Virus record (IMG/VR): IMGVR_UViG_3300028129_000054
Span: 1 to 26,490 of that record
DNA: 26,490 nt
DNA from: a virus
Strand: one strand, 5' to 3'
Below, in pieces: positions 1 through 6,527 of the stretch. How positions within the stretch are numbered: position 1 is the first letter of the stretch; each line of letters begins with the position of its first letter. Below the pieces are notes generated by a model. It made no database searches and was not told the origin of the DNA. It saw nothing but the letters and a program-made list of their open reading frames with translations. A program made the position numbers and the translations under genes.

Positions 1-1227
1 AAATGTACCAGTAAGTTTATAAATCTTTCCTTTGTATTTAAATACTATTCCTTCAGTTGGAAATATAGATTCTATTCCACCAATTCTATCAAGCCTTGCT
101 AGTTCAGCTTCTACCTTTCTTACTTGATCAGCCCCACCAGTCTTTTTAATTTTACTTCCTGCTGTTTGTATTTGAGCTCTTAGCCTTTGTGCTTCATCGG
201 ATGGATTAGCTGCTAAAAAGTCAGATGCGTTTTTAAGAATCACAGATCCTAATTCTAAGAACAGATCTTCAAAAGGTCTAATGTTTTCTTTATACTTTTT
301 AGCAACATCTTCTTTGTCAAACTTTTTAACTAGTGCAGCTTCTTTAGGTCCAATTTGTTTAGCAAGAGATCTCATATTTAAACTCTTCTTATCGCCGTAC
401 GCCCATCTCTTAAGTAAACCTTCTTTTACATCTTGAGATAATGTAGGGAATTGTTTATCAATTAATTCTCTCCACCACATTTCGTGATATTTAGCAACTT
501 CATCGCTATCAGTTAAACCGTATCTTTTTTCTAATGCGTTAACTTGGTTTATAAATCTTTTCTTGTTTGTGGTAAAATCCAAATCTTTTTGTAATTTAAT
601 AACTCTAGGTGGAATTATTTTAAAAGTTTTACCAATATCTGATTGTACCTTTTTAAGTATATCTGCAATTTCTTTTGCAGGTTTATTATTAGTGCCTGTA
701 ATGTTACCGTTACCATCAGTTTCCTTTATCCCGTGAAATTGAATTACATCTGTATCATAATGAATAACATTAGGGTTTTGTGAATAGATTAACTCCATGT
801 TCATAAAGTCTTTTCCATTCTTAAAATATTTTTCTTGGTCAGCTGGAGAAAGAGCCATTAGCAACCTAGCTAAATCCTGTGCAGCAAATTGAAAAGTATC
901 TTGTACTAATTTACTAGGATGCCCTTCAAATTTATTCTTAAATTCAGAAAGAGTCATTGGATTCTTTAACTCTGTTTTGTTTCTTGCAAATTTAACTTCA
1001 CCGTCTTGGATAGTAGCAAATGCATTTTGGCCATCGGTCTTTTCAGTAGCATCTTCTTCAAAGTTTAATTCACCTCTAAGACCAGCATCTATCATTGCCT
1101 TAAAATCACCAAAGGTTAAATCTTTATCGTCAAATGGATGGGCCATGTGACCAGCGGCACCTCCTTCAAAAAGAAATGGCTGGCTTTTGTCGGCCAGCCA
1201 TTGTTCAAACAATTTTATATGTTTCAT
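1..1227 (-). CDS. Ligase-superfamily nucleotidyltransferase with capsid-targeting-like N-terminus (C-terminus cut by window edge)
   Basis: The frame reads from an ATG at 1227 down to base 1 without a stop, giving 409 visible residues and no C-terminal end. Residues 62-68 read EKTDGQN, a good match to motif I (K-x-D-G) of the covalent nucleotidyltransferase superfamily (DNA and RNA ligases, capping enzymes), with K63 as presumed AMP-accepting lysine. Near the edge E392-GIVFK and K404-LTG fit motifs IV and V of the same superfamily. The N-terminus, MKHIKLFEQWLAD, resembles a T4 capsid-targeting peptide and is followed by a conserved-looking EGGAAGHMAHP segment. I recall related proteins with similar N-termini in marine T4-like phages, but could not check this. 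The enzyme may join or repair nucleic acid after packaging and ejection; the substrate is unknown. The next gene upstream stops 8 bases before this start. An internal Met28 preceded by AAGGAGGT is a less likely alternative start, because it would remove the peptide. Confidence 0.75.
   Translation of the reverse strand, partial: MKHIKLFEQWLADKSQPFLFEGGAAGHMAHPFDDKDLTFGDFKAMIDAGLRGELNFEEDATEKTDGQNAFATIQDGEVKFARNKTELKNPMTLSEFKNKFEGHPSKLVQDTFQFAAQDLARLLMALSPADQEKYFKNGKDFMNMELIYSQNPNVIHYDTDVIQFHGIKETDGNGNITGTNNKPAKEIADILKKVQSDIGKTFKIIPPRVIKLQKDLDFTTNKKRFINQVNALEKRYGLTDSDEVAKYHEMWWRELIDKQFPTLSQDVKEGLLKRWAYGDKKSLNMRSLAKQIGPKEAALVKKFDKEDVAKKYKENIRPFEDLFLELGSVILKNASDFLAANPSDEAQRLRAQIQTAGSKIKKTGGADQVRKVEAELARLDRIGGIESIFPTEGIVFKYKGKIYKLTGTF
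1175..1202 (-). terminator. Terminator-like hairpin inside the 5' end of the ligase-like gene
   Basis: On the minus strand AATGGCTGGC, an 8-base loop, and the perfect complement GCCAGCCATT form a 10-bp stem with six G-C pairs, followed at once by TCTTTTTG. This is the shape of an intrinsic terminator, and it is GC-rich against an AT-rich background. It falls in codons 9-18 of the ligase-like gene, just after the start codon. It could attenuate transcription into the ligase gene, end the upstream cargo transcript, or be a coding coincidence. Confidence 0.45.
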
Positions 1228-1235
1228 GTTTATGT

Positions 1236-1670
1236 TTATTTAAGGTTTCCTCTAGAATCAACCGCAGCGTATGCATAACTATTTTCTTGATTAATATCTT
1301 GTACTATAATTATTTTTACGTCTCCTAGCATTCCTTTATAAGCAGCTGTGTATGGTGATGGATCCATTCCTTTCCCTCTATCATTACCAAGAAGGTTGGA
1401 ACCTTTCATTTGAGGCGAAACAATATCATACAATTCATCATCATTAGCAGTACTTGAAAGATATCCCATATCAGCAATAGATTTTACTCCTAAATATTTT
1501 AAAGCTGGTTGGTAATTTTTATTAATATCCGCTACTGTCATTCCATCAAGATCAATATTACCTGTCATATCTTTGAGGGAGTCATAAGGACCGCCTTCAA
1601 CCCATGATGGTAATTCAGCTTCATTTAAGTTTTCATTTACAAATTCTGCAAACTTTTTTATATTACTCAT
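1236..1670 (-). CDS. Hypothetical protein with capsid-targeting-like N-terminus
   Basis: This 144-residue protein has no fold or family that I recognise. Its first 17 residues, MSNIKKFAEFVNENLNE, have the pattern basic, hydrophobic, aromatic, then V/L-N-E twice (residues 11-13 and 15-17). That resembles the T4 internal-protein targeting peptide followed by the prohead-protease site (I/L-x-E). The remainder, 18-144, is a small soluble mixed-composition domain with no membrane segment or cysteines. It lies between the acidic repeat protein (20-base gap) and the ligase-like gene (8-base gap), so it is probably cotranscribed with both. I infer a virion-internal protein. There is no clear Shine-Dalgarno; the leader is A-rich (AAAAACAAGAACTAAAGAT before the ATG). 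Confidence 0.75.
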   Translation of the reverse strand: MSNIKKFAEFVNENLNEAELPSWVEGGPYDSLKDMTGNIDLDGMTVADINKNYQPALKYLGVKSIADMGYLSSTANDDELYDIVSPQMKGSNLLGNDRGKGMDPSPYTAAYKGMLGDVKIIIVQDINQENSYAYAAVDSRGNLK

Positions 1671-1690
1671 ATCTTTAGTTCTTGTTTTTA

Positions 1691-3223
1691 TTATGATCCC
1701 ATAGTAGATTGTAAAGCTCCGACCATTGCGCCGTAATCTTCACCATACTTCTTAATTAATCCATCAGCAGTTTCAGTTGCTTTAGTTTCATCAAAATCAT
1801 CTCCGAATGCATCTTTTAGAATTGCCATTGCATATTCTTTAAATTCATCAGCAGAAGTAATATCCTTTTCATTAATCTTAGCTTCTCCAACTAATGCAGC
1901 ACCTTTTGCTTCAGGTTGAGCTTTTACTTTACCCATATCCATTATATCACCAGCAATACCTGCGGCAGATTCAGAACCGTCTCCCATTTTTGCAGGAACT
2001 TCAGTAGCATCCTTAAGATCATCAGCTTCACCTTTTACTTCAGTTGTAATCTTTTGGTCTTTAGTAACTAATTCTTCGCCTTTTGATTCAGGTTGTACTT
2101 TTACTTTACCCATATCCATTATATCACCAGCAATACCAGCAGCAGTTTCAGAACCGTCGCCTTTTTCTGCAGGAATAGCAAGGCCATCATCACCAGCTTC
2201 TTCATCAGCAATTTCATCACCGGTAACTTTAGTAATTACTTCACCTACCGCTTCTTCTACAGCTTCTTCTTCAGCCTCTATTTCTTCTTCTTCTTCTACT
2301 TCTTCTTCATCATACGATTCAGTTACAAAATTTGAAAAAGACATAATTCTTGATTCATCTTTCTTTTCTTCTTCTTCATCATATTCAGCATCTTTCTTTA
2401 ATGCATCAATTTCGGAGTCATCAGATTTTACAGCTCCTTTATAATGGTCAGCCTTTTCTTTGTCATCTTCAGAATCAACTTTCTTATCACCTTTGTCTTC
2501 TAACTCATCTCCTTCTTTTTCATCTTCCATTCCTTTATCTTCATCATCCTCAGAAATAGCATCGGCAGATGCAGCAACAACAGAATAGTCTTCTTTCTCT
2601 TCATCATCATCGTGATATTTGACATTCTTATTTATTGTAACTTCTTTTTCTTTAATGAAATCTTCGAAAGCCATAATTCTTTTTGTAGCAGCCGGAGTTT
2701 CCTCTTCTTCAGCAGCAACCTCAACACCTTCCTCATCTTCAACTTCATCAGCTTCAGCAGGAACCTCAGCGGTAATTTCAGGATCATCAGATACCTTATC
2801 ACCTGCCTTATCTTCTACATCTTTAGGTTCGCCTTTAGCTAATACTTCATCTTCAATATCTTTTGCAGAGTCTTCTTCAACTTCATCAGTTTCAGCAACT
2901 TCACCATCGGTACCAACTTTATCTTCATCTTTATCTTCTTCAGATTCTAATGATTTAGGTTCACCTTTCTTTTTAACTTCATCAGCTATATCTTCGGCTC
3001 TATCTTCTTCAAGTTCATCCTCAGAAATATCGTCCTTTGGTGAAACATCTTTTAATAAACCTTCTAATTTAGTTAAAAGATTTTTTTCTTTCTTTAATTC
3101 TTCGACACTTTCGTAACCCATCTTTTTAACTAGATCCATTACAGCATCATGATTTGGGTCAGCCGATTCATTAATTGAATCATCAGCTTTAGCCATCAGT
3201 GAAAACTTTTTAATTGGTTTCAT
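1691..3223 (-). CDS. Highly acidic repeat protein with internal capsid-targeting-like peptides (candidate prohead core or internal protein)
   Basis: The protein has 510 residues dominated by Glu and Asp with Lys, low complexity and no cysteine. Two degenerate 44-residue repeats begin at residues 69 and 113 (E-E-D-x-A-x-D-I-x-D-E-V, then K-G-E-P-K). Two strong repeats 59 residues apart (around 351-385 and 410-444) share GDGSE, AAGIAGDIMDMGKVK and QPE. Peptides resembling capsid-targeting sequences occur inside it: RIMAFEDFIKE at 182-192 and RIMSFSNFVTE at 292-302. The N-terminus, MKPIKKFSLMAKAD, is a weaker version. The C-terminal 60 residues look like a small helical domain (DEFKEYAMAILKDAFGDDFDET). 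In T4, acidic core proteins (gp22, gp67) are cut into peptides by the gp21 protease. A similar polyprotein or scaffold role is inferred here; no homologue is recognised. The start lacks a Shine-Dalgarno sequence. Confidence 0.8.
   Translation of the reverse strand: MKPIKKFSLMAKADDSINESADPNHDAVMDLVKKMGYESVEELKKEKNLLTKLEGLLKDVSPKDDISEDELEEDRAEDIADEVKKKGEPKSLESEEDKDEDKVGTDGEVAETDEVEEDSAKDIEDEVLAKGEPKDVEDKAGDKVSDDPEITAEVPAEADEVEDEEGVEVAAEEEETPAATKRIMAFEDFIKEKEVTINKNVKYHDDDEEKEDYSVVAASADAISEDDEDKGMEDEKEGDELEDKGDKKVDSEDDKEKADHYKGAVKSDDSEIDALKKDAEYDEEEEKKDESRIMSFSNFVTESYDEEEVEEEEEIEAEEEAVEEAVGEVITKVTGDEIADEEAGDDGLAIPAEKGDGSETAAGIAGDIMDMGKVKVQPESKGEELVTKDQKITTEVKGEADDLKDATEVPAKMGDGSESAAGIAGDIMDMGKVKAQPEAKGAALVGEAKINEKDITSADEFKEYAMAILKDAFGDDFDETKATETADGLIKKYGEDYGAMVGALQSTMGS
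1911..1996 (-). repeat. Direct repeat copy 2 (59-codon period) in the acidic protein gene
   Basis: The segment beginning tcaggttg on the plus strand recurs 177 bases away at 2088, with a long stretch of near-identity (ccatatccattatatcacc is exact in both). It encodes the second GDGSE / AAGIAGDIMDMGKVK / QPE unit. The 177-base offset is 59 codons, so the reading frame is kept. The high DNA identity suggests a recent duplication or ongoing exchange. Confidence 0.8.
2088..2173 (-). repeat. Direct repeat copy 1 (59-codon period) in the acidic protein gene
   Basis: Partner of the copy starting at 1911, offset by exactly 177 bases. It encodes the first GDGSE / AAGIAGDIMDMGKVK / QPE unit. Differences between the copies are scattered single bases (for example gcggcagat against gcagcagtt), with no insertion or deletion. 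Confidence 0.8.
2284..2312. repeat. TTC/GAA-rich microsatellite encoding a poly-Glu run
   Basis: A near-continuous run of ttc/tct triplets on the plus strand encodes the Glu-rich stretch just after the second internal targeting-like peptide (residues about 304-324). Triplet tracts of this kind can slip in length while keeping frame. Confidence 0.5.
2756..3019 (-). repeat. Two degenerate 44-codon tandem repeats in the acidic protein gene
   Basis: Residues 69-112 and 113-156 align as two units starting DELEEDRAEDIADEV and DEVEEDSAKDIEDEV, each followed by K-G-E-P-K at the same offset. The DNA copies (3019-2888 and 2887-2756) have diverged more than the 59-codon repeats nearer the C-terminus, suggesting an older duplication. 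Confidence 0.6.
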
Positions 3224-3286
3224 TATAATTATCTTTTTTTGATTCTTTTTTTATATATCCATCTCTCATGAGAAAGATATTCTATA

Positions 3287-4789
3287 TTAATACCTTACAT
3301 TTTGTACCTCAAAAGGAAACTTTTCTTCCTTGTATATTTTTCTTCTTTCCATACCGTGTCTATAGATATAATTTACCCAGTCATGATCATCTACTTTATA
3401 TCTAAAATCGTCAATGAAGTCATATATTTTTACAACATCTTTGGCTTCATGTTTTCTTAAACCTCTACCTATTGACTGTCTGATAATTACTTCTGATTTA
3501 AATGATTCAGTAAAGAAAATGTTATGAATGTTTTTAATTGAAATACCTGTTGAGAATGTTCCGTATGATGCTACAATAATAACATCATCATTCTTTTCCA
3601 TTCTCTTTTTAAACTCTTCTCTAAAATCAGACTTAACAGAACCGTCAACATAATAGACTTTTTTATCTGTTATTGTTCTAAGCTTTTGATATAGTTTTTC
3701 ACCGTATGCTATTTTATGAAATAAGACTAATGAGTTGGATGTTGATTTTTTAATTACCTGACAAACGAAGTCTAGTCTCTTTTCACTTTCGTTAATAAAG
3801 TTTTGTTCTAAACTAAATAGCTTTTGTCTATCATACGGATTTTTAGACAGAGATGAGAATGCTTCTTTTTGTGCATCGGTTGCATATTCCATGTGGATCT
3901 GTAAAACTTTACATTTTGCAATATGACCTTCTTCCTGTAAATGAGCAGCCTTTACTTGAGTTACTAGTGGGCCCATTGCCGACATTAAACTAAGTCTATT
4001 TACAGTTCCTCTTTTAGGTATAGTACCACTTAAACCAAATCTATAATCACAGTGCCAACATTTATCCATTATCTTTTGGATTGAATTTGCTTTTGCTTTA
4101 TGAGTTTCATCTACAAATACTGCATCAAATTGGCTAAAGTATTCCTCGTCTTTTTTAGTTAATGATTGATAAGTACCTATAACTATATTAGAACTCTTTC
4201 TTAGTTTAACTCCTGCATAAATTTGTTGAATCTTAATAGGTACTCTGCCTTTATTATATTCTTCAAAATCTCCACTCGCCTGAACTACTAAACTTACATT
4301 AGGCACGATCATTAAGATTTTCTTTTTGCCTAATTGTTCCATCATATAAGCAACCACCATAAATGAAATTAAAGTTTTACCTGCAGACGTTGCCAATTCA
4401 GCTAAACACCTTCTATATTTTAAAATTTTAATTGCAGCATCAATCTGATAATCTCTAGGTTTAATTTCAGACTTTGCAAAAAATTCATCTACCCAACCTC
4501 TAAACATATCTTCATCTATCGAAGTATCAAAAATATCAGTTATGCCATTTAGTGTAAATTGATAATCATATTGTTTACAGATGTCTATAACTTCTTTCCA
4601 TAACCCTGCCGGAATTTTATTTCTTTTAATAAACGAAATATTACCATCCCATACCTTTTTCTTTACTAAAGGGTGGAACCGCCAACCTTCTATTTTCTTA
4701 GTAAGACTAGATTTTAACTGTTCATATTCCAATTCGGTACATGAATCAATTACTAAAAACTTTTTATTTTCAGACAGAGATAGTTCCAT
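3287..4789 (-). CDS. uvsW: UvsW-type superfamily 2 helicase
   Basis: The 500-residue protein has the full motif set of a superfamily 2 helicase: Walker A ATSAGKT at 133-139, DETH at 227-230, LSGT at 253-256 and the arginine-finger motif QSIGRGLRK at 438-446. The N-terminal ~110 residues precede a Q-motif-like PRDYQ (111-115). Length and order match T4 UvsW (503 residues). T4 UvsW unwinds R-loops and branched recombination intermediates, helping the switch from origin-initiated to recombination-dependent replication. The start ATG overlaps the uvsY stop by one base (TAATG), preceded by AAGGAATTTTA, a usable Shine-Dalgarno, so the two genes are likely translationally coupled. In T4 uvsY and uvsW are also neighbours. 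Identification is confident. Confidence 0.93.
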   Translation of the reverse strand: MELSLSENKKFLVIDSCTELEYEQLKSSLTKKIEGWRFHPLVKKKVWDGNISFIKRNKIPAGLWKEVIDICKQYDYQFTLNGITDIFDTSIDEDMFRGWVDEFFAKSEIKPRDYQIDAAIKILKYRRCLAELATSAGKTLISFMVVAYMMEQLGKKKILMIVPNVSLVVQASGDFEEYNKGRVPIKIQQIYAGVKLRKSSNIVIGTYQSLTKKDEEYFSQFDAVFVDETHKAKANSIQKIMDKCWHCDYRFGLSGTIPKRGTVNRLSLMSAMGPLVTQVKAAHLQEEGHIAKCKVLQIHMEYATDAQKEAFSSLSKNPYDRQKLFSLEQNFINESEKRLDFVCQVIKKSTSNSLVLFHKIAYGEKLYQKLRTITDKKVYYVDGSVKSDFREEFKKRMEKNDDVIIVASYGTFSTGISIKNIHNIFFTESFKSEVIIRQSIGRGLRKHEAKDVVKIYDFIDDFRYKVDDHDWVNYIYRHGMERRKIYKEEKFPFEVQNVRY

Positions 4790-5238
4790 TAAAATTCCTT
4801 ATCATCTAAGTTTATTCTGTTTCTTATTGCAAATGCCATGTTATCTAAAGTCTTAATACATTCATAGTAATAATCTATATGTGATTGTAACATGTCAATC
4901 TGAGTTTTTAAAGAAGACAGATCGGCTTTTATAAATTGATGCTTTTCGCCATTAGTTAGTTTAACATCATAGTTAACTGAATACTCTCGATATTGGTTCT
5001 TATAATACCTGTCCCAAGTAGCATTCCTTTTATATATGGTGGTCTTAAAATCAGTTACTTTGTCTAATAAGATTTGCCGGTATGAAAGCATTCTTACTTG
5101 GCACTCTGCTAATTCATTCATGTTTTTTAGCTTAGAAACAAGATCTTTGATTTTTGCTTTCCAATCATTCCTATCAGAACCTAATCTAAGTTCTAATTGT
5201 TCATTAGCCTCTTTTATTTGTGTATCATCAAATGCCAT
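4789..5238 (-). CDS. uvsY: UvsY-like recombination mediator
   Basis: This 149-residue, helix-rich protein has no enzymatic motif. Its last ~50 residues have an Ala-Asp, then a long amphipathic helix, a Tyr/Cys-containing helix and a closing L-D-x-x-x-F-A-I-R-x-R segment. From memory this lines up with the C-terminal half of T4 UvsY (SADKDVLKVDTSLQYW, then ALDAIKSRGFAIKHI). T4 UvsY (137 residues) forms rings that load UvsX recombinase onto gp32-coated single-stranded DNA. Size, position immediately upstream of uvsW, and the presence of gp32 and primase in the same operon support the call. No UvsX gene is in this window. The start overlaps the preceding stop (TAATG) behind AAAGGAATATTTTA. Confidence 0.72.
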   Translation of the reverse strand: MAFDDTQIKEANEQLELRLGSDRNDWKAKIKDLVSKLKNMNELAECQVRMLSYRQILLDKVTDFKTTIYKRNATWDRYYKNQYREYSVNYDVKLTNGEKHQFIKADLSSLKTQIDMLQSHIDYYYECIKTLDNMAFAIRNRINLDDKEF

Positions 5239-5453
5239 TAAAATATTCCTTTATCGTTATTAATCTTTTTGTACTGCTTAATCTTTGGCTGAAACCTTTT
5301 CTTAGGTTGCGGTAATGTAAAGGTTGTTTTTACATCATCAGTTTTAATCTTTTTAAATTTAGTAAATAATTTAAGCTTCTTTTTAGAGATTGCTAAATCA
5401 TTATAAAAATCATCAAATTGTTCAGTCACAAAATTGTTGTAATTTTTTATCAT
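5238..5453 (-). CDS. Small basic protein with capsid-targeting-like N-terminus, inside the replication operon
   Basis: The 71-residue product is strongly basic after residue 23 (many Lys, PQPKKRFQPKIKQYKK) and has no recognised family. The first 11 residues, MIKNYNNFVTE, resemble the targeting-like peptides of the cargo proteins in this window. Its start overlaps the primase stop (ATGA) and its stop overlaps the uvsY start (TAATG), so it is translationally coupled on both sides and almost certainly a real gene. A nucleic-acid-binding or DNA-condensing role is possible from charge alone. It could instead be a replication accessory factor. It is too short for a T4 gp59-type helicase loader. Confidence 0.7.
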   Translation of the reverse strand: MIKNYNNFVTEQFDDFYNDLAISKKKLKLFTKFKKIKTDDVKTTFTLPQPKKRFQPKIKQYKKINNDKGIF

Positions 5454-6523
5454 ATAAATATAAGATCTAAATGATTGTTTGTAAAATATTTATCCAACTC
5501 ATGCAAGCACCCTGTTCTATGTTTAAATTCATACTTAACTAAGTCATTTAAATCCTTTACCTTTTTTGAAGGAATATTAAAATCCTTTAAAAACTTTTGC
5601 CACATAAAAACAGTATTACCTCTTTTTAGTTTTTGGATCATTTTTGATTTACCTTCAATATCATTATCAAAGAAATATCTAACGGTAGGTATATCATCAA
5701 AATCCAATATTTGTTTTTTAACACCAGTAAGACCAATGGTATTTGACATAAAGAATGAATCAATAGGACCTTCAAATACCGTGAACTGTCTACTCAAATC
5801 TGTTGTTAGTATACCGAAGATCATTGATATTTTGTTTAAAGAATCTAGTTCTTCTTCAGTTATATTTAAAGGTTTTTTAAGCCTGTCATATATTCTTTCT
5901 ATATTCCATGTTTTATATTTAGGACCGCTATTATCATCTAATGCTCTAACTTGAAAACCTATAATGTTTCCTTTGGAATTAAGATTAAATACATATAGTT
6001 CTTTTCTTCTTGGGTCATAACCGAATCTTTCAGTTTTATGATGAAGTAATCTACTTTTTAAATAAGGGTATGCTCGGTATGTTAAACTATTTATAGGATA
6101 CACATTAAAGCCTAAAGCAACCTCATCAAATGTTAATGCTAATTTATTAGCCATTTCAAATAAATGAAATTCTAAACTTTCTCCTAAAGAAAAGTTTTTT
6201 CTATTTTCTTTAATAAAATTAATTACATCTATACGATCTTCACCTTCAAAGTTTACATTATGATCTTTAAGAAAAACATCTAAACTTTCATGAGCAGAGC
6301 AGTTATAACAATGAAACTGTAAATTGCTCCAGTATAAATTTCCTCTTTTCTTTCTAGGACTATCTGTTGAATCTCCACAATATGGACATGCAAAATTTAA
6401 TCTTTCTTTACTTTCTAATAATCTTCTTTTTTCTGGATGAGAATGGTTAGTATGAAGAACTCGGACCACCTTATCGATGATCCGAGCTTTCATTTCAGAA
6501 GATATTATTACTTCTGTTGCCAT
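5450..6523 (-). CDS. 61: DNA primase, T4 gp61/DnaG type
   Basis: The 357-residue protein has a zinc-ribbon with C46-x2-C49 and C72-x2-C75 and a TOPRIM-type core: E251-GPID at 251-255, FFDND with D286 and D288, and later acidic D324 and D327. This is the layout of DnaG-family primases and the length is close to T4 gp61 (342). Such primases lay down short RNA primers for lagging-strand synthesis with the replicative helicase (gp41 in T4), which is not in this window. Its start lies 4 bases after the ssb stop, and its TGA overlaps the next ATG. I see no separate helicase domain and no frameshift. Two conserved-looking stretches between the zinc and TOPRIM regions (LKSRLLHHKTERFGYDPRRK and GFQVRAL) fit the N-terminal part of the primase catalytic domain. 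Confidence 0.9.
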   Translation of the reverse strand: MATEVIISSEMKARIIDKVVRVLHTNHSHPEKRRLLESKERLNFACPYCGDSTDSPRKKRGNLYWSNLQFHCYNCSAHESLDVFLKDHNVNFEGEDRIDVINFIKENRKNFSLGESLEFHLFEMANKLALTFDEVALGFNVYPINSLTYRAYPYLKSRLLHHKTERFGYDPRRKELYVFNLNSKGNIIGFQVRALDDNSGPKYKTWNIERIYDRLKKPLNITEEELDSLNKISMIFGILTTDLSRQFTVFEGPIDSFFMSNTIGLTGVKKQILDFDDIPTVRYFFDNDIEGKSKMIQKLKRGNTVFMWQKFLKDFNIPSKKVKDLNDLVKYEFKHRTGCLHELDKYFTNNHLDLIFI

Positions 6524-6527
6524 ACTA

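Noticed and set aside
2093-3116. Long plus-strand open frames opposite the acidic protein gene, including one Ser-rich frame of 165 codons
   Set aside because: They are the antisense of GAA/GAT-rich codons, which read as TTC/ATC or TCT/TCA runs. They have low complexity, no start signals, and lie opposite a well-supported gene in an all-minus-strand region.
34-3223. CRISPR-like or intergenic repeat array suggested by the repeated segments in the left part
   Set aside because: The repeats keep codon frame within one gene, have 59- and 44-codon periods and show no palindromic units or unique spacers.
3261-3276. Palindrome TCTCATGAGA between uvsW and the acidic gene as a terminator
   Set aside because: The stem is only about 5 bp with no loop and is not followed by a U-tract in the minus orientation. 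The following TATATAAAAAAAG could be a promoter or leader, but the evidence is too weak to list.
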